Origin: Setoptus koraiensis
Taxonomy: Eukaryota; Arthropoda
Direction: 5' to 3'
Length of the DNA stretch: 64,000 nucleotides
Assembly (NCBI GenBank): GCA_048013815.1
Contig: CM106585.1
Coordinates: forward strand, 18,042,001-18,106,000
Shown here: one piece after another, positions 1 through 10,487 of the stretch
How the letters are laid out: each line of letters starts with the position of its first letter
How positions within the stretch are numbered: position 1 is the stretch's first letter
Made by a program: the position numbers and the translations under genes
Notes under the pieces: model-generated
The model's input: only the letters and a program-made list of their open reading frames with translations
What the model was told of the DNA's origin: nothing
Databases searched by the model: none

Positions 1-386
1 TGTCCGCAGATTTTGGTATCTATCGCGATTAGTGAACTACCTATCAACTCGTTTAGATCCACCGATTTCTTCCCATCTTTTTTATCACTCTTCGCCATTG
101 CCGGCATCGAAAAGTACTTTACTGTTGTTGAAAGTTGACACAGATGCTTCTGCTTCTCAGAATCCGAGTTGAAATGTTCTAAATAGAATTTTTTTTCGGG
201 TGGCCTTACTCCAAGTGTTACCGGGTTCTGCTCGCTGGTGATATCCCTCGCTCTGCTAGAAAAAGTGCATGCAATTCCTGTCGATGCATCTAACAAATTC
301 AATCTAGGCCATAAAAGCATGAGCCATAATTTCCATCGCTCAGCAACATTTTCAACCTCCGATTGCAGTGACAAGCAAGATATCAT
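1..386 (-). CDS. Partial hypothetical protein, C-terminus beyond the window
   Basis: An open minus-strand frame runs from an ATG at 386-384 to the left edge without a stop (128 codons visible). An in-frame TGA at 404-402 lies just upstream, so Met386 is the first possible start unless an exon begins here; a CTACAG acceptor-like sequence at 400-395 makes that possible. The protein is mixed and soluble-looking: an early stretch with AERWKLW and LNLLDAS, then a lysine-rich part with SDKKDGKK. The codon pattern looks coding. I do not recognise the family. The Trp-rich AERWKLW motif loosely recalls the start of LTR-retrotransposon gag proteins, a weak resemblance only. It lies downstream of, and on the same strand as, the gene at 826-2316. 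It could be a small gene, an internal exon or a decayed mobile element. Confidence 0.4.
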   Translation of the reverse strand, partial: MISCLSLQSEVENVAERWKLWLMLLWPRLNLLDASTGIACTFSSRARDITSEQNPVTLGVRPPEKKFYLEHFNSDSEKQKHLCQLSTTVKYFSMPAMAKSDKKDGKKSVDLNELIGSSLIAIDTKICG

Positions 387-825
387 TTGTGGTTCTGTAG
401 ATCACATTTATGGCTCACACTTTTAGTCAGATGGAATTTCAGTTGGTGATTATGTTGTTGGTTTTCACCTATTGCTATTGTTGTACTATTTTACAAGTCG
501 AGACATGGTCGCGACATTGAGAAATTCACGCAACTGTCTGCGATTTAGGCTTAATCTCTGTCTATGTTTACTGTCGAATGTCAAACCTATGGAACAAGCA
601 ACGCAATTATCTCATTTGCGGCAATTTAGACCATCCGATGGAACGTGGGCGAGTAGCGGGGGAAAGGCAGCCGAATATGAAATGATTACACCGAGGATTA
701 TGCATTTTATTATTAGAATTGTGCTTTCTGATAACTCTCTATATTCGTGACCCATCTCACCAAACTCGAATACACCAAGTCCGGATTAATAGACTCCGAC
801 CGTCATTGCTATCGGAGTTTCGATT
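387..825. other. Short interval between two minus-strand reading frames
   Basis: No complete gene. The minus strand has two short adjacent open stretches of about 30 and 40 codons in different frames between roughly 490 and 715 (for example one containing SKHRQRL and LREFLN). They could be a decayed coding segment or an upstream exon of the frame at 1-386. No promoter or poly(A) signal is clear. Confidence 0.3.
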
Positions 826-2316
826 TTACAAACGGTTTCTTTTTGCTTGGGCCCAAAACGATAGTCCCAATGCACCTATCATGATTAAAATCAGACTGCT
901 TATACCTATAGCCATAGCTATTCCGAATGCAGAGCCAAATGAGCCGCCCAAATACGAATGATGCACTGCTCCATGGACCCCATGATGGTTTATTATAAGC
1001 GCATGATTTACGGCATGGCCAAATCCGTGACCGGCAGAACTTGTTCCTCCGAATTGGACGTCACTCTCAGCATATGCCAAATCGTCTAGCATTGATTGTT
1101 TGAATGAGTCGTCCAAAATAGATAACTTGATGTACTTCGAGACCAGCCGTTCAGCACCGCTCAATCGTTTCGAAAGCCATCCTCTCAGACCTTGCGAATA
1201 GGTGTAACATTTGAGATCGGCATCAAATATCTGAAAGTTATCTACCACATCTACAAATCTGTGCACTTTTATATCTTCGGTATCATGTTTTTTGGTTAAA
1301 TCAACAGCTATATAATCGTCGTCTGGTTCTTCTTTGTTCAGCTTAAGCGAACTCTCTTGTTCCAAATCGAGCGTCGCCTCAACAATGAGAGCACCCTGGC
1401 AGTACTGTACTGCCTGTATCCAGTTTTGGACTCGTTCGTCTTTATTCAAGTCTGCGTCCAGCGTGTCTAAATCATTTCGTGCCATATATCCCCTCCAAGC
1501 GAGTCGTGCAATTGCATACATGGAACTCTGAGCATGCTCATCTATCAATTTACAAGCACTCTTCGTTTGGGTGACCTCATCCAAAGCTTCGTTAGAATTG
1601 ATTGTCATAAATAGTATAAATTCTGCTTCTGATGATGGTTTTAACGAGTCCAGTAGCACAACATTTTCTATTCTGGTGAAAACATTGGGAGTGTATTTCC
1701 TAAGAAAATTGAACAATTTACGCATAACACCAGACAGATTCTTTGCTTTGGCCACATCGAGAGGCTGATTGGTTTCCGTTGACAATCTGACAATTCTTTT
1801 TACAGCTTCCACCAATTCGACATTATTCTCTGCCAATTGTAGTTTTCGCGCCAACGATTTCTTGCACGTCAACACAACTTGCCCAGTAAGCAATCTAAAG
1901 AATTTCAAGAATCTGTGTCTTCGTTTTCTATTTACATATTTGCCGCGGCTTGCGTTATCTTTCAACTGCTTTTCAAATTGCAACAATTGCTCAATGTAAT
2001 GCGGTTCGCAAACAGAATGAATCTCCGTCGCTTGACGAATAATTTTTCGAAACTCCTTAATGTCTTTCTGCCCATGAACACTACGAAGACAAGTATTTAT
2101 CAATGTATTCTGTTCGTCTGTTGTAGCTGCGTTATCCTCTGGCAACAGTCTATCTAGCAGCTCTAGATACCCGTCTACAGAAGTCACTTTCTTGGTCAGT
2201 TTTACACATTGTTCTTTAGCCAGAGGAATCCAACTCTCACCACGAATGACGTCGATGAGTAAAAATTGGCCAACCAGCGCCAGTGAAGTAGTGAGAAAAG
2301 TTTTTGTATAAAGCAT
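826..2316 (-). CDS. Orphan single-pass membrane protein with signal peptide
   Basis: A single uninterrupted 496-codon frame, ATG at 2316-2314 and TAA at 828-826. Residues 1-26 form a classic signal peptide (basic N-terminus, hydrophobic LTTSLALVGQFLLIDV, likely cleavage near IRG/ES). Residues about 27-420 are alpha-helical-looking, charged and cysteine-poor, with a basic RKRRHR patch near 130-135 that resembles a proprotein-convertase site and an N-glycosylation sequon NAS at 121. A histidine- and glycine-rich stretch (about 424-456) precedes one strong hydrophobic segment (about 462-487) and a short basic tail AKRNRL. This predicts a type I protein with a large lumenal or extracellular domain and a tiny cytosolic tail. 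The His-rich juxtamembrane region could bind metal, which is inference. I do not recognise the family. The lack of introns over 1.5 kb could mean a compact gene or a retrocopy. Confidence 0.75.
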   Translation of the reverse strand: MLYTKTFLTTSLALVGQFLLIDVIRGESWIPLAKEQCVKLTKKVTSVDGYLELLDRLLPEDNAATTDEQNTLINTCLRSVHGQKDIKEFRKIIRQATEIHSVCEPHYIEQLLQFEKQLKDNASRGKYVNRKRRHRFLKFFRLLTGQVVLTCKKSLARKLQLAENNVELVEAVKRIVRLSTETNQPLDVAKAKNLSGVMRKLFNFLRKYTPNVFTRIENVVLLDSLKPSSEAEFILFMTINSNEALDEVTQTKSACKLIDEHAQSSMYAIARLAWRGYMARNDLDTLDADLNKDERVQNWIQAVQYCQGALIVEATLDLEQESSLKLNKEEPDDDYIAVDLTKKHDTEDIKVHRFVDVVDNFQIFDADLKCYTYSQGLRGWLSKRLSGAERLVSKYIKLSILDDSFKQSMLDDLAYAESDVQFGGTSSAGHGFGHAVNHALIINHHGVHGAVHHSYLGGSFGSAFGIAMAIGISSLILIMIGALGLSFWAQAKRNRL

Positions 2317-2823
2317 ATTTTTCTATCTTATCTTTTCCGGATATATTCAAAGAACGTTCTTCGGGCACCGAGAAGGAGACACACGATGTTGCACTATCGA
2401 TTCCCGACTCGAGCTACTGGAAGGTTTTTCAATAATTTGTATCTCAGTTCTGCAGACTCTTCTTGCGCTCATCATGAATATATAATTTCTATTTTTAGAG
2501 TCATACTATAAATAATGACCCACACGACAGACTATAGAAAGAGACATCCGTCAGACAGCCGTAGAAAGAGACATGAAATAACGGGTGAGTCAGAGGTTAG
2601 TGCCAGAATAAGTTGAGAGAAATTTTAGTATTGCCGTCATATGTCGAAAGAGCATACAATATAAAGAACAAAATCTCGAAGCGATATAACCAATTAACAT
2701 TATTTGTGCAACTCTTTATTCAAAAGAGAAGTCTCTGATATCATTTTGAGCTTATCTGGAACTCCATCCATATCTCGGATTATGCAATCAATATCTATCT
2801 TTTTCATCGTCTATCACTGGTTG
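2317..2823. other. Upstream region of the orphan membrane protein gene
   Basis: No gene is seen. This interval would hold the promoter and 5' leader of the minus-strand gene starting at 2316. A TATA-like TATTTATA lies on the minus strand near 2508-2515, only suggestive. A short direct repeat, TAGAAAGAGACAT, occurs near 2534 and 2562. Confidence 0.25.
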
Positions 2824-3570
2824 TACAGGGGGTCCCAACTTAAACTCTGCCACTTTTTTTTTGAATATTTCTAAAAAACGGTCGGTCAGGTGGCGCTAGA
2901 ATTTTGGAGGCGTGAAGAGGCCCCCAAAGGTAAATTATGAACGAAAGAAAATTTTAAAAAAAGACACAAGAAAAAAAAGGGACACAAAAGTTTGTTTTTT
3001 AGTGGATATTTATTTTGATATTTATTTGACAAATTCTGTTTTCAATGGATAATGTTTTCAAAATGCTCACCGTTGACATAAGTAAGCATTCTGATTCTTT
3101 TTACAAAGCTTTCTATTGTTTTTGCTAACATTTCTTGAGGAATTTCTTTTATAACGGTTACTATTGCTGCTTCCAATTCCCCAAGTGTCTTTGGCTCCTC
3201 TCGATAAACTTTGTCTTTGACGTATCCCCACATGAAAAAGTCCAATGGGGAGGGGTCCGAGCTATACGGCGGCCATGGCAAGCCCTCTTCAAACATTTCG
3301 GAGTAACCTCTTGCGATGATTTATCCTTGGAATTTTTCTTGAAGGTAAGTTAAACATTCTTTGTTGTGTGTGGTGGAGCTCCGTCCTGTTGGAAATAATG
3401 AGTATTCGTCCAACCGTTTTCTTCGGCGATTGGTATCAATGATGCTTGCATGATTTTATCCAGGTAAACATCCTGATTGATTGAACTTCGGAGTGTTCTT
3501 GCGATTAGGTCCCAGCGCCGATCATCATGAAAATTGATGCACGGGCCCCGCAGGGGTCTCATATTATGAA
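2824..3570 (-). mobile_element. Degenerate Tc1/mariner-superfamily DNA transposon
   Basis: A TA dinucleotide (2824-2825) is followed by CAGGGGGTCCCAACTTAAAC, a typical start of a Tc1/mariner-type terminal inverted repeat. A poly-T rich stretch and then a minus-strand transposase relic follow. No matching inverted repeat is visible on the other side (3570-3870), so the 5' end of the element has been lost or diverged. The relic sits at the boundary where sequence composition changes from moderately AT-rich to strongly GC-rich. Confidence 0.6.
3042..3516 (-). pseudogene. Broken Tc1/mariner-like transposase, catalytic C-terminal half
   Basis: The N-terminal piece (frame ending near 3350) contains FQQDGAPPH, the block around the second catalytic aspartate of DDE/D transposases. 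The C-terminal piece (3042-3296) starts in another frame and contains WPPYSSDPSPLDFFMWGYVK, the block carrying the third acidic residue, followed by a helical tail ending in NGEHFENIIH. Between them are a frame change and an in-frame stop near 3318-3320, so no intact enzyme can be made. The DNA-binding N-terminal half and the first catalytic aspartate are not recognisable. The family call rests on these two blocks, and the exact subfamily is undetermined. Confidence 0.75.
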
Positions 3571-3869
3571 TTGAGTAGTCCGGAAGTGCGGGAACTTCCG
3601 GTTTCGCAGATGCAATACTGGTATAATCAGTATAACTTGTATTACTATCTATCGGTGAGTCTTGAGCTCGTGTTGATCGGAGATGAACATTCCTACTATC
3701 GAAAATTTCGACTCGAAATAGCTGAAGAGAGCCCAATACGATTGAGAGGCCACTTCGAAGAGCATAAACAAACCATTCATAGACACAATCATTGCGAAGC
3801 ACACACACAGAGGGCGCCTCGCCCAGCTATTTGAACTGTTCGACACGGTTGAGGTGAGGCACATCTCGA
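3571..3869. other. Interval between transposon relic and GC-rich domain
   Basis: No gene is recognised. The minus-strand frame of the transposase relic stays open to about 3808 but loses all resemblance to the family beyond about 3516. A small imperfect inverted repeat (CCGGAAGT ... ACTTCCGG) lies near 3580-3601. Confidence 0.25.
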
Positions 3870-4618
3870 TGTCTTGCCATTAGCTTGCCAGAGCGGTCAG
3901 AGTGGCCAGAGTGGCCAGATAGAAAGCGGGTCGTTGCGCAGTGTGCGTGTCCGGAGAGCCGGTTGCCGGACAGAGCTGGAGCGGCCAGAAATATACAACT
4001 ATTGGGACAATGTTACCTTTATGCGATTGTTTATTTGTCCGTGCTGGCAACGGCGGGCCAAAACAGGCAACGCCTATGCTAAACACGGTGGCTCTCATAG
4101 TGGTCACGACAATGGCCGAAATCATCACTGTGATGCCAAATATAATCATGACGCGCCGTGTAGGGGGCGCAAATATTTATCATTGGCCCCATTCTGTGCA
4201 ACTGGCCGATTGCGGTTTATACGCGCCTCATACGCGCCTCATGCGCGCTTTATTCACGCGGATTTGTACGCGGATAGATGTGTCGAGACGCGGATCAACG
4301 ACGAGAAGCGGCCCCGTCGTCATAACGGGATGTTGCATAACGGCGCTCACATAACGGTTCGTAAACTGGCCTCACTGTTTGCCGGCAAACGAGTGGGCAG
4401 AGCGTGGGCAAGGTCAAGTTGCCAGTGGCGCGTCCAGCGATCGTGGGGCCAGATTAGAGAGAGAGAGAGAGATAGTTGCGAAAAAACTAAGCGAAAAACT
4501 TTGTTTTGTGTTTGTGCCGCTTGTGACGAGCGACCTAATTTATATGCAGGTGCATTGGTTTATACAGGTGAACGCCCAACTGGCAAGTAAACTCTTTCGT
4601 TGCCAGTACGAAATTCCG

Positions 4619-4670
4619 TTACGTAACTAGGGGCAATTGCGGTGCACTATTACGCAATAGTGTTACGTAA
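4619..4670. promoter_or_regulatory. Paired TTACGTAA palindromes (putative bZIP sites)
   Basis: Two exact TTACGTAA palindromes at 4619-4626 and 4663-4670, with a related TTACGCAA at about 4650-4657 between them. TTAYRTAA is the consensus of PAR-domain/E4BP4 (NFIL3, vrille, Pdp1) bZIP factors. Function here is inferred only from the motif. Confidence 0.35.
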
Positions 4671-5392
4671 TATCAGTACGTGGCATACGTGGCCAGTACG
4701 TGTATCAACTGCTATACGACTGCTGTAATTCACTGGTCGGCGTGCAGTTGACAGAGTTGCACAGTGCGCTGACAGTGCACACGCAGCCCTTACAATGTCA
4801 CGCTGGGGCCCCTTTTATTTTATTTATTTATATAACAGTTAATGTATTATATAAAATATTATATAATGTTATTATGTATATTTACTTGTTGTGCCCAGAT
4901 ATTTGCGATATTTGACCATTTGCTGCCGCTAATTTGAGCTGGCCGGCGGCCACATTTTAGCATCACTCTGCTGACGTTACTCGTGGCATTGGGGCCGAAA
5001 CGGTGACGGCCAAACCTCTCAGTAATGTCAGCGGGCCCAGCTTGGCATGCACATCAATTAGCCAGCAAACAGCCCGCACACAAACAAACAAGTCCGGCTG
5101 AATGAGTCGAGCAGTGTTGCATCATCAGCATCATCTACATGCACCGGCAGGCGGCCGCCAGAGGGGCCCCACTGACCGGTGGTTGTGCGTAGCTCGGTGT
5201 GGCTCACAAAATGTCAGTCGGTCACAACCACAGCAGCAAACAATTGGCGCACCGACTGTAGTGACAAACGCACTGTACCCACTAATAGACAGTCCGCTAG
5301 AGGCCGACAGGTGACCGCTGCCGCTGCTGCTGCTGCGATTTATTTACGGATATTTCGCCCGCCATCGAGCCGTCCCGTTGCGCAGCTTGCCT

Positions 5393-5478
5393 CTATACAA
5401 ACTCGTATATACGCAAATTCGTCTACACAAACTCGCCTACACAAATTCGTCTATACAAACTCGTCTATGCGAATTTTT
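5393..5478. repeat. 14-bp minisatellite, six copies
   Basis: Six imperfect tandem units of about 14 bp of the form CTAYACAAAYTCGT, one unit expanded to 16 bp. No coding or regulatory role is evident. Confidence 0.8.
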
Positions 5479-7627
5479 GTATGTTTATATGCGCGCATAT
5501 GTATATATGAGCGCGCCACTGGCGCCAGCCAAGCGCCGCCGGGGCCCCTCGTAATTGATGGGTGACAATGAGCACCGGTGGCCACACTGACACACTGTTT
5601 AGCTATCATGTAATGCTGATATCCGCTCACATTCGCGCATATTAGCGTTTATTAGTGTGCTGACAGCGTCTTGTCAGGCGCACACTTATCATTATTATGT
5701 GTATTATCGTCATTATCGTCATTATTTTATTGTTTGTGTGTGCGTGTGTGTGTGTGTTTGTGGGGGGGGGGGCCTGTCGCACTTTATCTCACTTATTATG
5801 TGTGCGCGTTACGTAATTAGGCCTGACCTTTGAGCGGGGCGAGCGCTATTTTGATTGCGTAGGCCCGGCCATGAGGGCACCGATCTGAACCTCACAAGTT
5901 GTGCCTCGTCAGTCTGAACCGCATCAGGCCGACGCTGTTCACAGAGCGAGCCTCAACAGTGATTAAGACGGCAGCCGAGCGGCGGCCATTGGTGAGTTAT
6001 GAGTGCTCGTCTCGTCGCGCACTGACATATCTGATATATAATTCAAATTAGCATGCTCGCCATTTGTGTCACGACACAGAGACGTTCATTACTAAATGCT
6101 GATTATCGCTATCTGGCGGCTCGTCTGCGCAGCACTGGCGAGCTTGTCAGCATAACACAAAACGACGAAATAAAGTAGAGAGAGAGAGATAAAATAGAGA
6201 GCGTGAACAAGATAGATAACAATAAAGAGCAGCCATTAACTGGCACCCATTACATGGGGGCTGGCGGCGATAAAAAACAGCGACGCACAGCAAAAACAAC
6301 AAAGCAAATGTCACTAATCCATTAATGCCATCTCTGTCGCTCGCTGCGCTCAACTGATGACGACTCAACTGATGACGACTCAAATGATGACTCTCATCAA
6401 TCCGAGATTCTTCTATCTGTCAGATCTGGCCGAGCTGCCAACACTAACAACGGCAACCGCGACCACGACGACAACAGCAACAACGACAGCAACAACGTCA
6501 ACACAATATAGCGACGAGCAGCATTCTTTCTTCTTCTTTTTTGCCCCATCATCATCTTGTTCGCTCGCTCGGTTTGCTTCTTTCCACTGCGCTGTCGGTA
6601 CCTCGGCTGGCTCCCATTTCCTTGTCACTCTATTATTTTGCATTCGTATTTGTGCCGACTGCGTCGCTGTGTTGCGCCAACTCTGACGGATAAAATAATG
6701 TCTAATTGTTTTTCGGCTGCTACTTAATTCGCAGCCTCTCTGTCTTGTCTATCCGTTGAATCTGCTCTCTGCAATCTACGTGCTTGTGCTTGCAAACACA
6801 CACACACACCCGCGAAACGCTCTTTGCTATGACAACTAAAATCTATTATTCAACTTTATGCAAATTAGGCCCGCTACATCCTTTATTGCCTCGTCGCGAC
6901 CGCTCGTCGCGCCAGCAAACTTCAACTTGTCTCTGTATCTGTTTGTTTGGTTAAATCCGATTCTCGCTCGAACTGAACGCCATCCAATCCGCGCAAACTA
7001 ATCTAGCCAACAAGCTCGCCGACGACAAGCTCGCCAACGACAAGCTCACCGACAGCGCCAAAACAATAACTCGCTCTCATAACATGACTCTCACAATTTA
7101 ACTGAATGACTTTTTGTGGGGCCGACAAGGCTCGCTCATTAACTCCACACAATATACGCGAATCATGTATGCCGTACAACATAATATGTTGAATATATCA
7201 CACACTGATACAACTCGCAAACGCCCACGACTTTCTTGACGACCCCTAGCGCCCAGCGAGGCTCCAGCGAAAACCCTAAAACACTTGTTGATTTCCGTGG
7301 TTACATTTGCCCTAACACGAGGGCGCCACTTGCCGTTAAAATAACGCTTCTTCACTTTTCTTTCGCTCTATTCGTTTGCTATTTTTAACCCCCAAGGTTG
7401 CATTATTCATTTCGCGTGGCTCGTGTCAAAGACGCATAGCTACTGTCCGTTGCGTAATTAGTAATTTTACTAAAATTATCAACTACATTTGTTCACACAA
7501 CTATGCCTTGTAGCCCGTGTGTGATTAATATTTTTAGCCGACAGCATTTATCCTATGCATGATCAAATCGAGTTGATTAGAGAGAGCTCCAGTGAGTTCA
7601 TTTGTCACGTACCTGGCCAAACATTAG

Positions 7628-7659
7628 CCGGTCGGTCGGTCGGTCGGCCGGCCGGCCGG
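7628..7659. repeat. GGTC/GGCC tetranucleotide run
   Basis: A (GGTC)n tract passes directly into (GGCC)n, one base change per unit, giving a self-complementary GC-rich stretch. Confidence 0.8.
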
Positions 7660-8748
7660 ATTTCAGCCAGTTGGCTAAATTTAAAATCGTGTTTCGGGTG
7701 GCACAATTAGTGGGGCTCGTCTGTGCGCTTCATCTCTAATAATTTTCGTTAACAACGAAGCTCATCTCACAACTTGGCTGGCTCATAACACGAGCCGAGC
7801 GTTCGTTGCACCCATTGCACCCAACTTGTCATTCGGCACGAGTCCATCGGGGGCCACAATAATTGCGACTAAAGCGACCGCAATTTTCCTCAATTGTTAC
7901 TCAAGTGTCTTTAGCACTGGGCACATTTCTAGAAAACATGACTTTTATCTGGGCAATAATGACCTGTATGTAAGTGCATGCGCCCATTGAATGCGCCCAT
8001 TGAATGCGCTCGATCCGTCAGTAGACTTGTTCGAACCTCGAAGAACAGTCTTTCGTGAATTTGTTTAGCGAAAGAATAGACACCGAAAGTTCAGAGCATT
8101 TCACAGACGTCACCATAATGAAGCCATGGGGTCTGCCGATCGAGATCGGAATATTCGATTGATAGGTGCGAATGACATTAGACAAATGAGGTGAGCAAAG
8201 GTCGCGCGGGTTCCGGCGGCGCTGTGCATCACAAAAAACATCGGATTGTTGGCCTCAACATACTCGAAATATCCCCAGTTGGAATGTCATAAAAAAGCTG
8301 CAAGTGGTGGCTAGTTGACAGTCTCGCCACTGGTTGATTGGCAAACCAGTGTGTGCCCCCGAAAACTGAAGCCTAAAGAGATTTCATTCAGAAGGCCGCG
8401 ACATTGCTGCTGAGCAAACAACGAATCACTTCGACGAAGCGATTGAGGTGACATTTATAACAGTACATTTGTTGGCATTTGTGCCGAGCCAATTTTAGCC
8501 AAGTCGAAGGTTCACGCAAGTTGGCCGAACACGCCAAAATTAGAGCGCATACGTGGGTGCAGTTGACGATATTTCGCCATCTTCAACTCACAATGTCAGT
8601 TGAATCAACTGGGCAGAAAATTTTTTTCGCGCGCAAAACATAATAACGATTGGCCCAATGAGCTGGCTCACCGAAAAAGAACAGAGAAATATTTTCGCAG
8701 AGAGAATTTGTCTTTCGGTGCCCTATTGCAGCGCCATAGGTCAGTGTG

Positions 8749-8867
8749 CTTTTTCGGCTCTTTTGGCTTTTTCGGCTCTTCTGGTTTTTTCGGCTTTTTC
8801 GGCATTTTTTCGGCGTTTTTTCGGCGTTTTTTCGGCGTTTTCGGCATTTTTCGGCCCTCTTCGGCTC
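8749..8867. repeat. Strand-asymmetric TTTTTCGGC array
   Basis: About a dozen imperfect units of T-tract plus CGGC (8-10 bp each). The plus strand is T-rich and nearly A-free over 120 bp. Translations of this array are Phe-, Ser- or Lys-rich artefacts. Confidence 0.8.
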
Positions 8868-10400
8868 CCGAAATGTTCGCGCCGCGGCGAGTAGAGGCCC
8901 ACTCAGGTGGCCGGGTGGAAGTGGCGGCTGTAGCTCGTTTTCGAGGTGGAGCCCGGAATGGGGCTGGTATTTCTGCGCTAAGAATTGATCGAGTGAAAAT
9001 TCCGTGGGCCACTCCAGGTGGACAGAAGCGCGCTCTCACGGCGACATTTAACGGCTGGTGGACGAAAAACGGCCAGCTCGGCCTGCGTAATTACCGATGA
9101 GAAAACAAAATGTCGATGTGCAAACGATAATCATTAGTTATTTTGTCACCAAACAACAACAATCGGCCATGTTATTACAGTTATGTAGCGAGTGGCCAGC
9201 ATTAGCCAGTTGCCAACTGCAAACGGAAACTGTCTATTCTCTAGTGTGTGTGTGTAAGCTGAGCTGGCCGGCGAGCGCAGGTGAGGTGAGCGAAGCCAGT
9301 TAGCACAGTTTGCACAGTTTGCACTGGTTACGTCATGGCCGGTGCGAGAGAGCGAGCGAGGCGTTACGTAATGTTGTTGTTGTCGAGCTGATGGCACAAT
9401 GGCAACGGGATAGCCGGGCCATTGTGGTCGTTGTTGCAGTCGCTAGTGAGCAGTCATTGCCGAGAGTAATGAGAGTAGAGGTACACAAGTTACATGACAG
9501 GGTGACACTGCAACAATTAGGTCACACACACACAATTCTGCAATTGTGTATATTTGTGTGCCACTCGCCATTACGTTTGGCGAGGAGCTTGCCATTTCAT
9601 CTCGTTTCATTTTGTTCGTGAGGAGCGAGCCATTTTGCGAGGGCGCGTTCTTTTCTGGCGTGTTTGTTCTCGTCGGCGTTGTGGCTGGTCGGCGTTGTCG
9701 TTCGCGTGGACGTTTCAGTCAGGAAAGTTTGCCCGCTGCACTCGTCGCTCACATCAGCACCGAGCTCGCACCAGATGGCGCCGCTGGGCCCGTTACAACG
9801 GCCAACATCTCATTAGCAGGCTCGCCAGCTAGCGATCGGCCAGCGACTAGATAATGTTGGCTTGCCAGCGCCAGATTTGCCAGCTAGCTCGCCAGTGAGC
9901 TTGCCAGCGAGCAAAATAATTTAACGGTGAGCAACATACATAAATATGCGCACACACGCGCACAAACAGACGCGCCTTGGCAAGCTCGCTGGGGGCGAGC
10001 TTTGGCTGGCAAGCGAGCTGGCGAGCTTTGGATGGCAAGCGAGCTGGCGAGCTGGCTGGCGCTCTCATATTTGTGTCGTATCCACTGGCAACTGACGACG
10101 GGCAGCGGGCGGCGGGCAGCGCACCATTAAAACAGCGGCAGTGGATAGACTGCAGTAGATTATTGTTGCTGGATCGGGCGCTTGTGCGACACTGGCGAGC
10201 CGCCGGTTTCGGGCGGCGGGCGGCGGTGCAGTTGCATTGATTAGCGGCGTCGACACACAACATTAAGTAGCGACTAGCGCCAACTACTACGCCTGTCGCG
10301 ATTAGCAGCACTTACGAGATCAGCCAAAAGCGACAATGGAGACGCGCCAGCTCCCGCCGAATGTTTGTGTGCCCTTGGCGGTGGCGCTGCAGTCGTCGCA

Positions 10401-10487
10401 GTCGCTATGTCCGCCGCATTCGCCAGAGTCGCTATGTCCGCCGCAGTCGCCAAAGTCGCTATGTCCGCCGCAGTCGCCAAAGTCGCG
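10401..10487. repeat. 27-bp minisatellite, three copies
   Basis: Three near-identical tandem 27-bp units starting at 10401, 10428 and 10455, each beginning GTCGCTATGTCCGCCGCA, followed by a partial unit. The unit length is a multiple of three, so frames stay open through it, but the translations resemble no known protein. Confidence 0.85.

Noticed and set aside
8600..9100. 166-codon plus-strand frame
   Set aside because: Its core is the TTTTTCGGC array read as Phe/Gly/Ser. The other frames and strand are also open across it.
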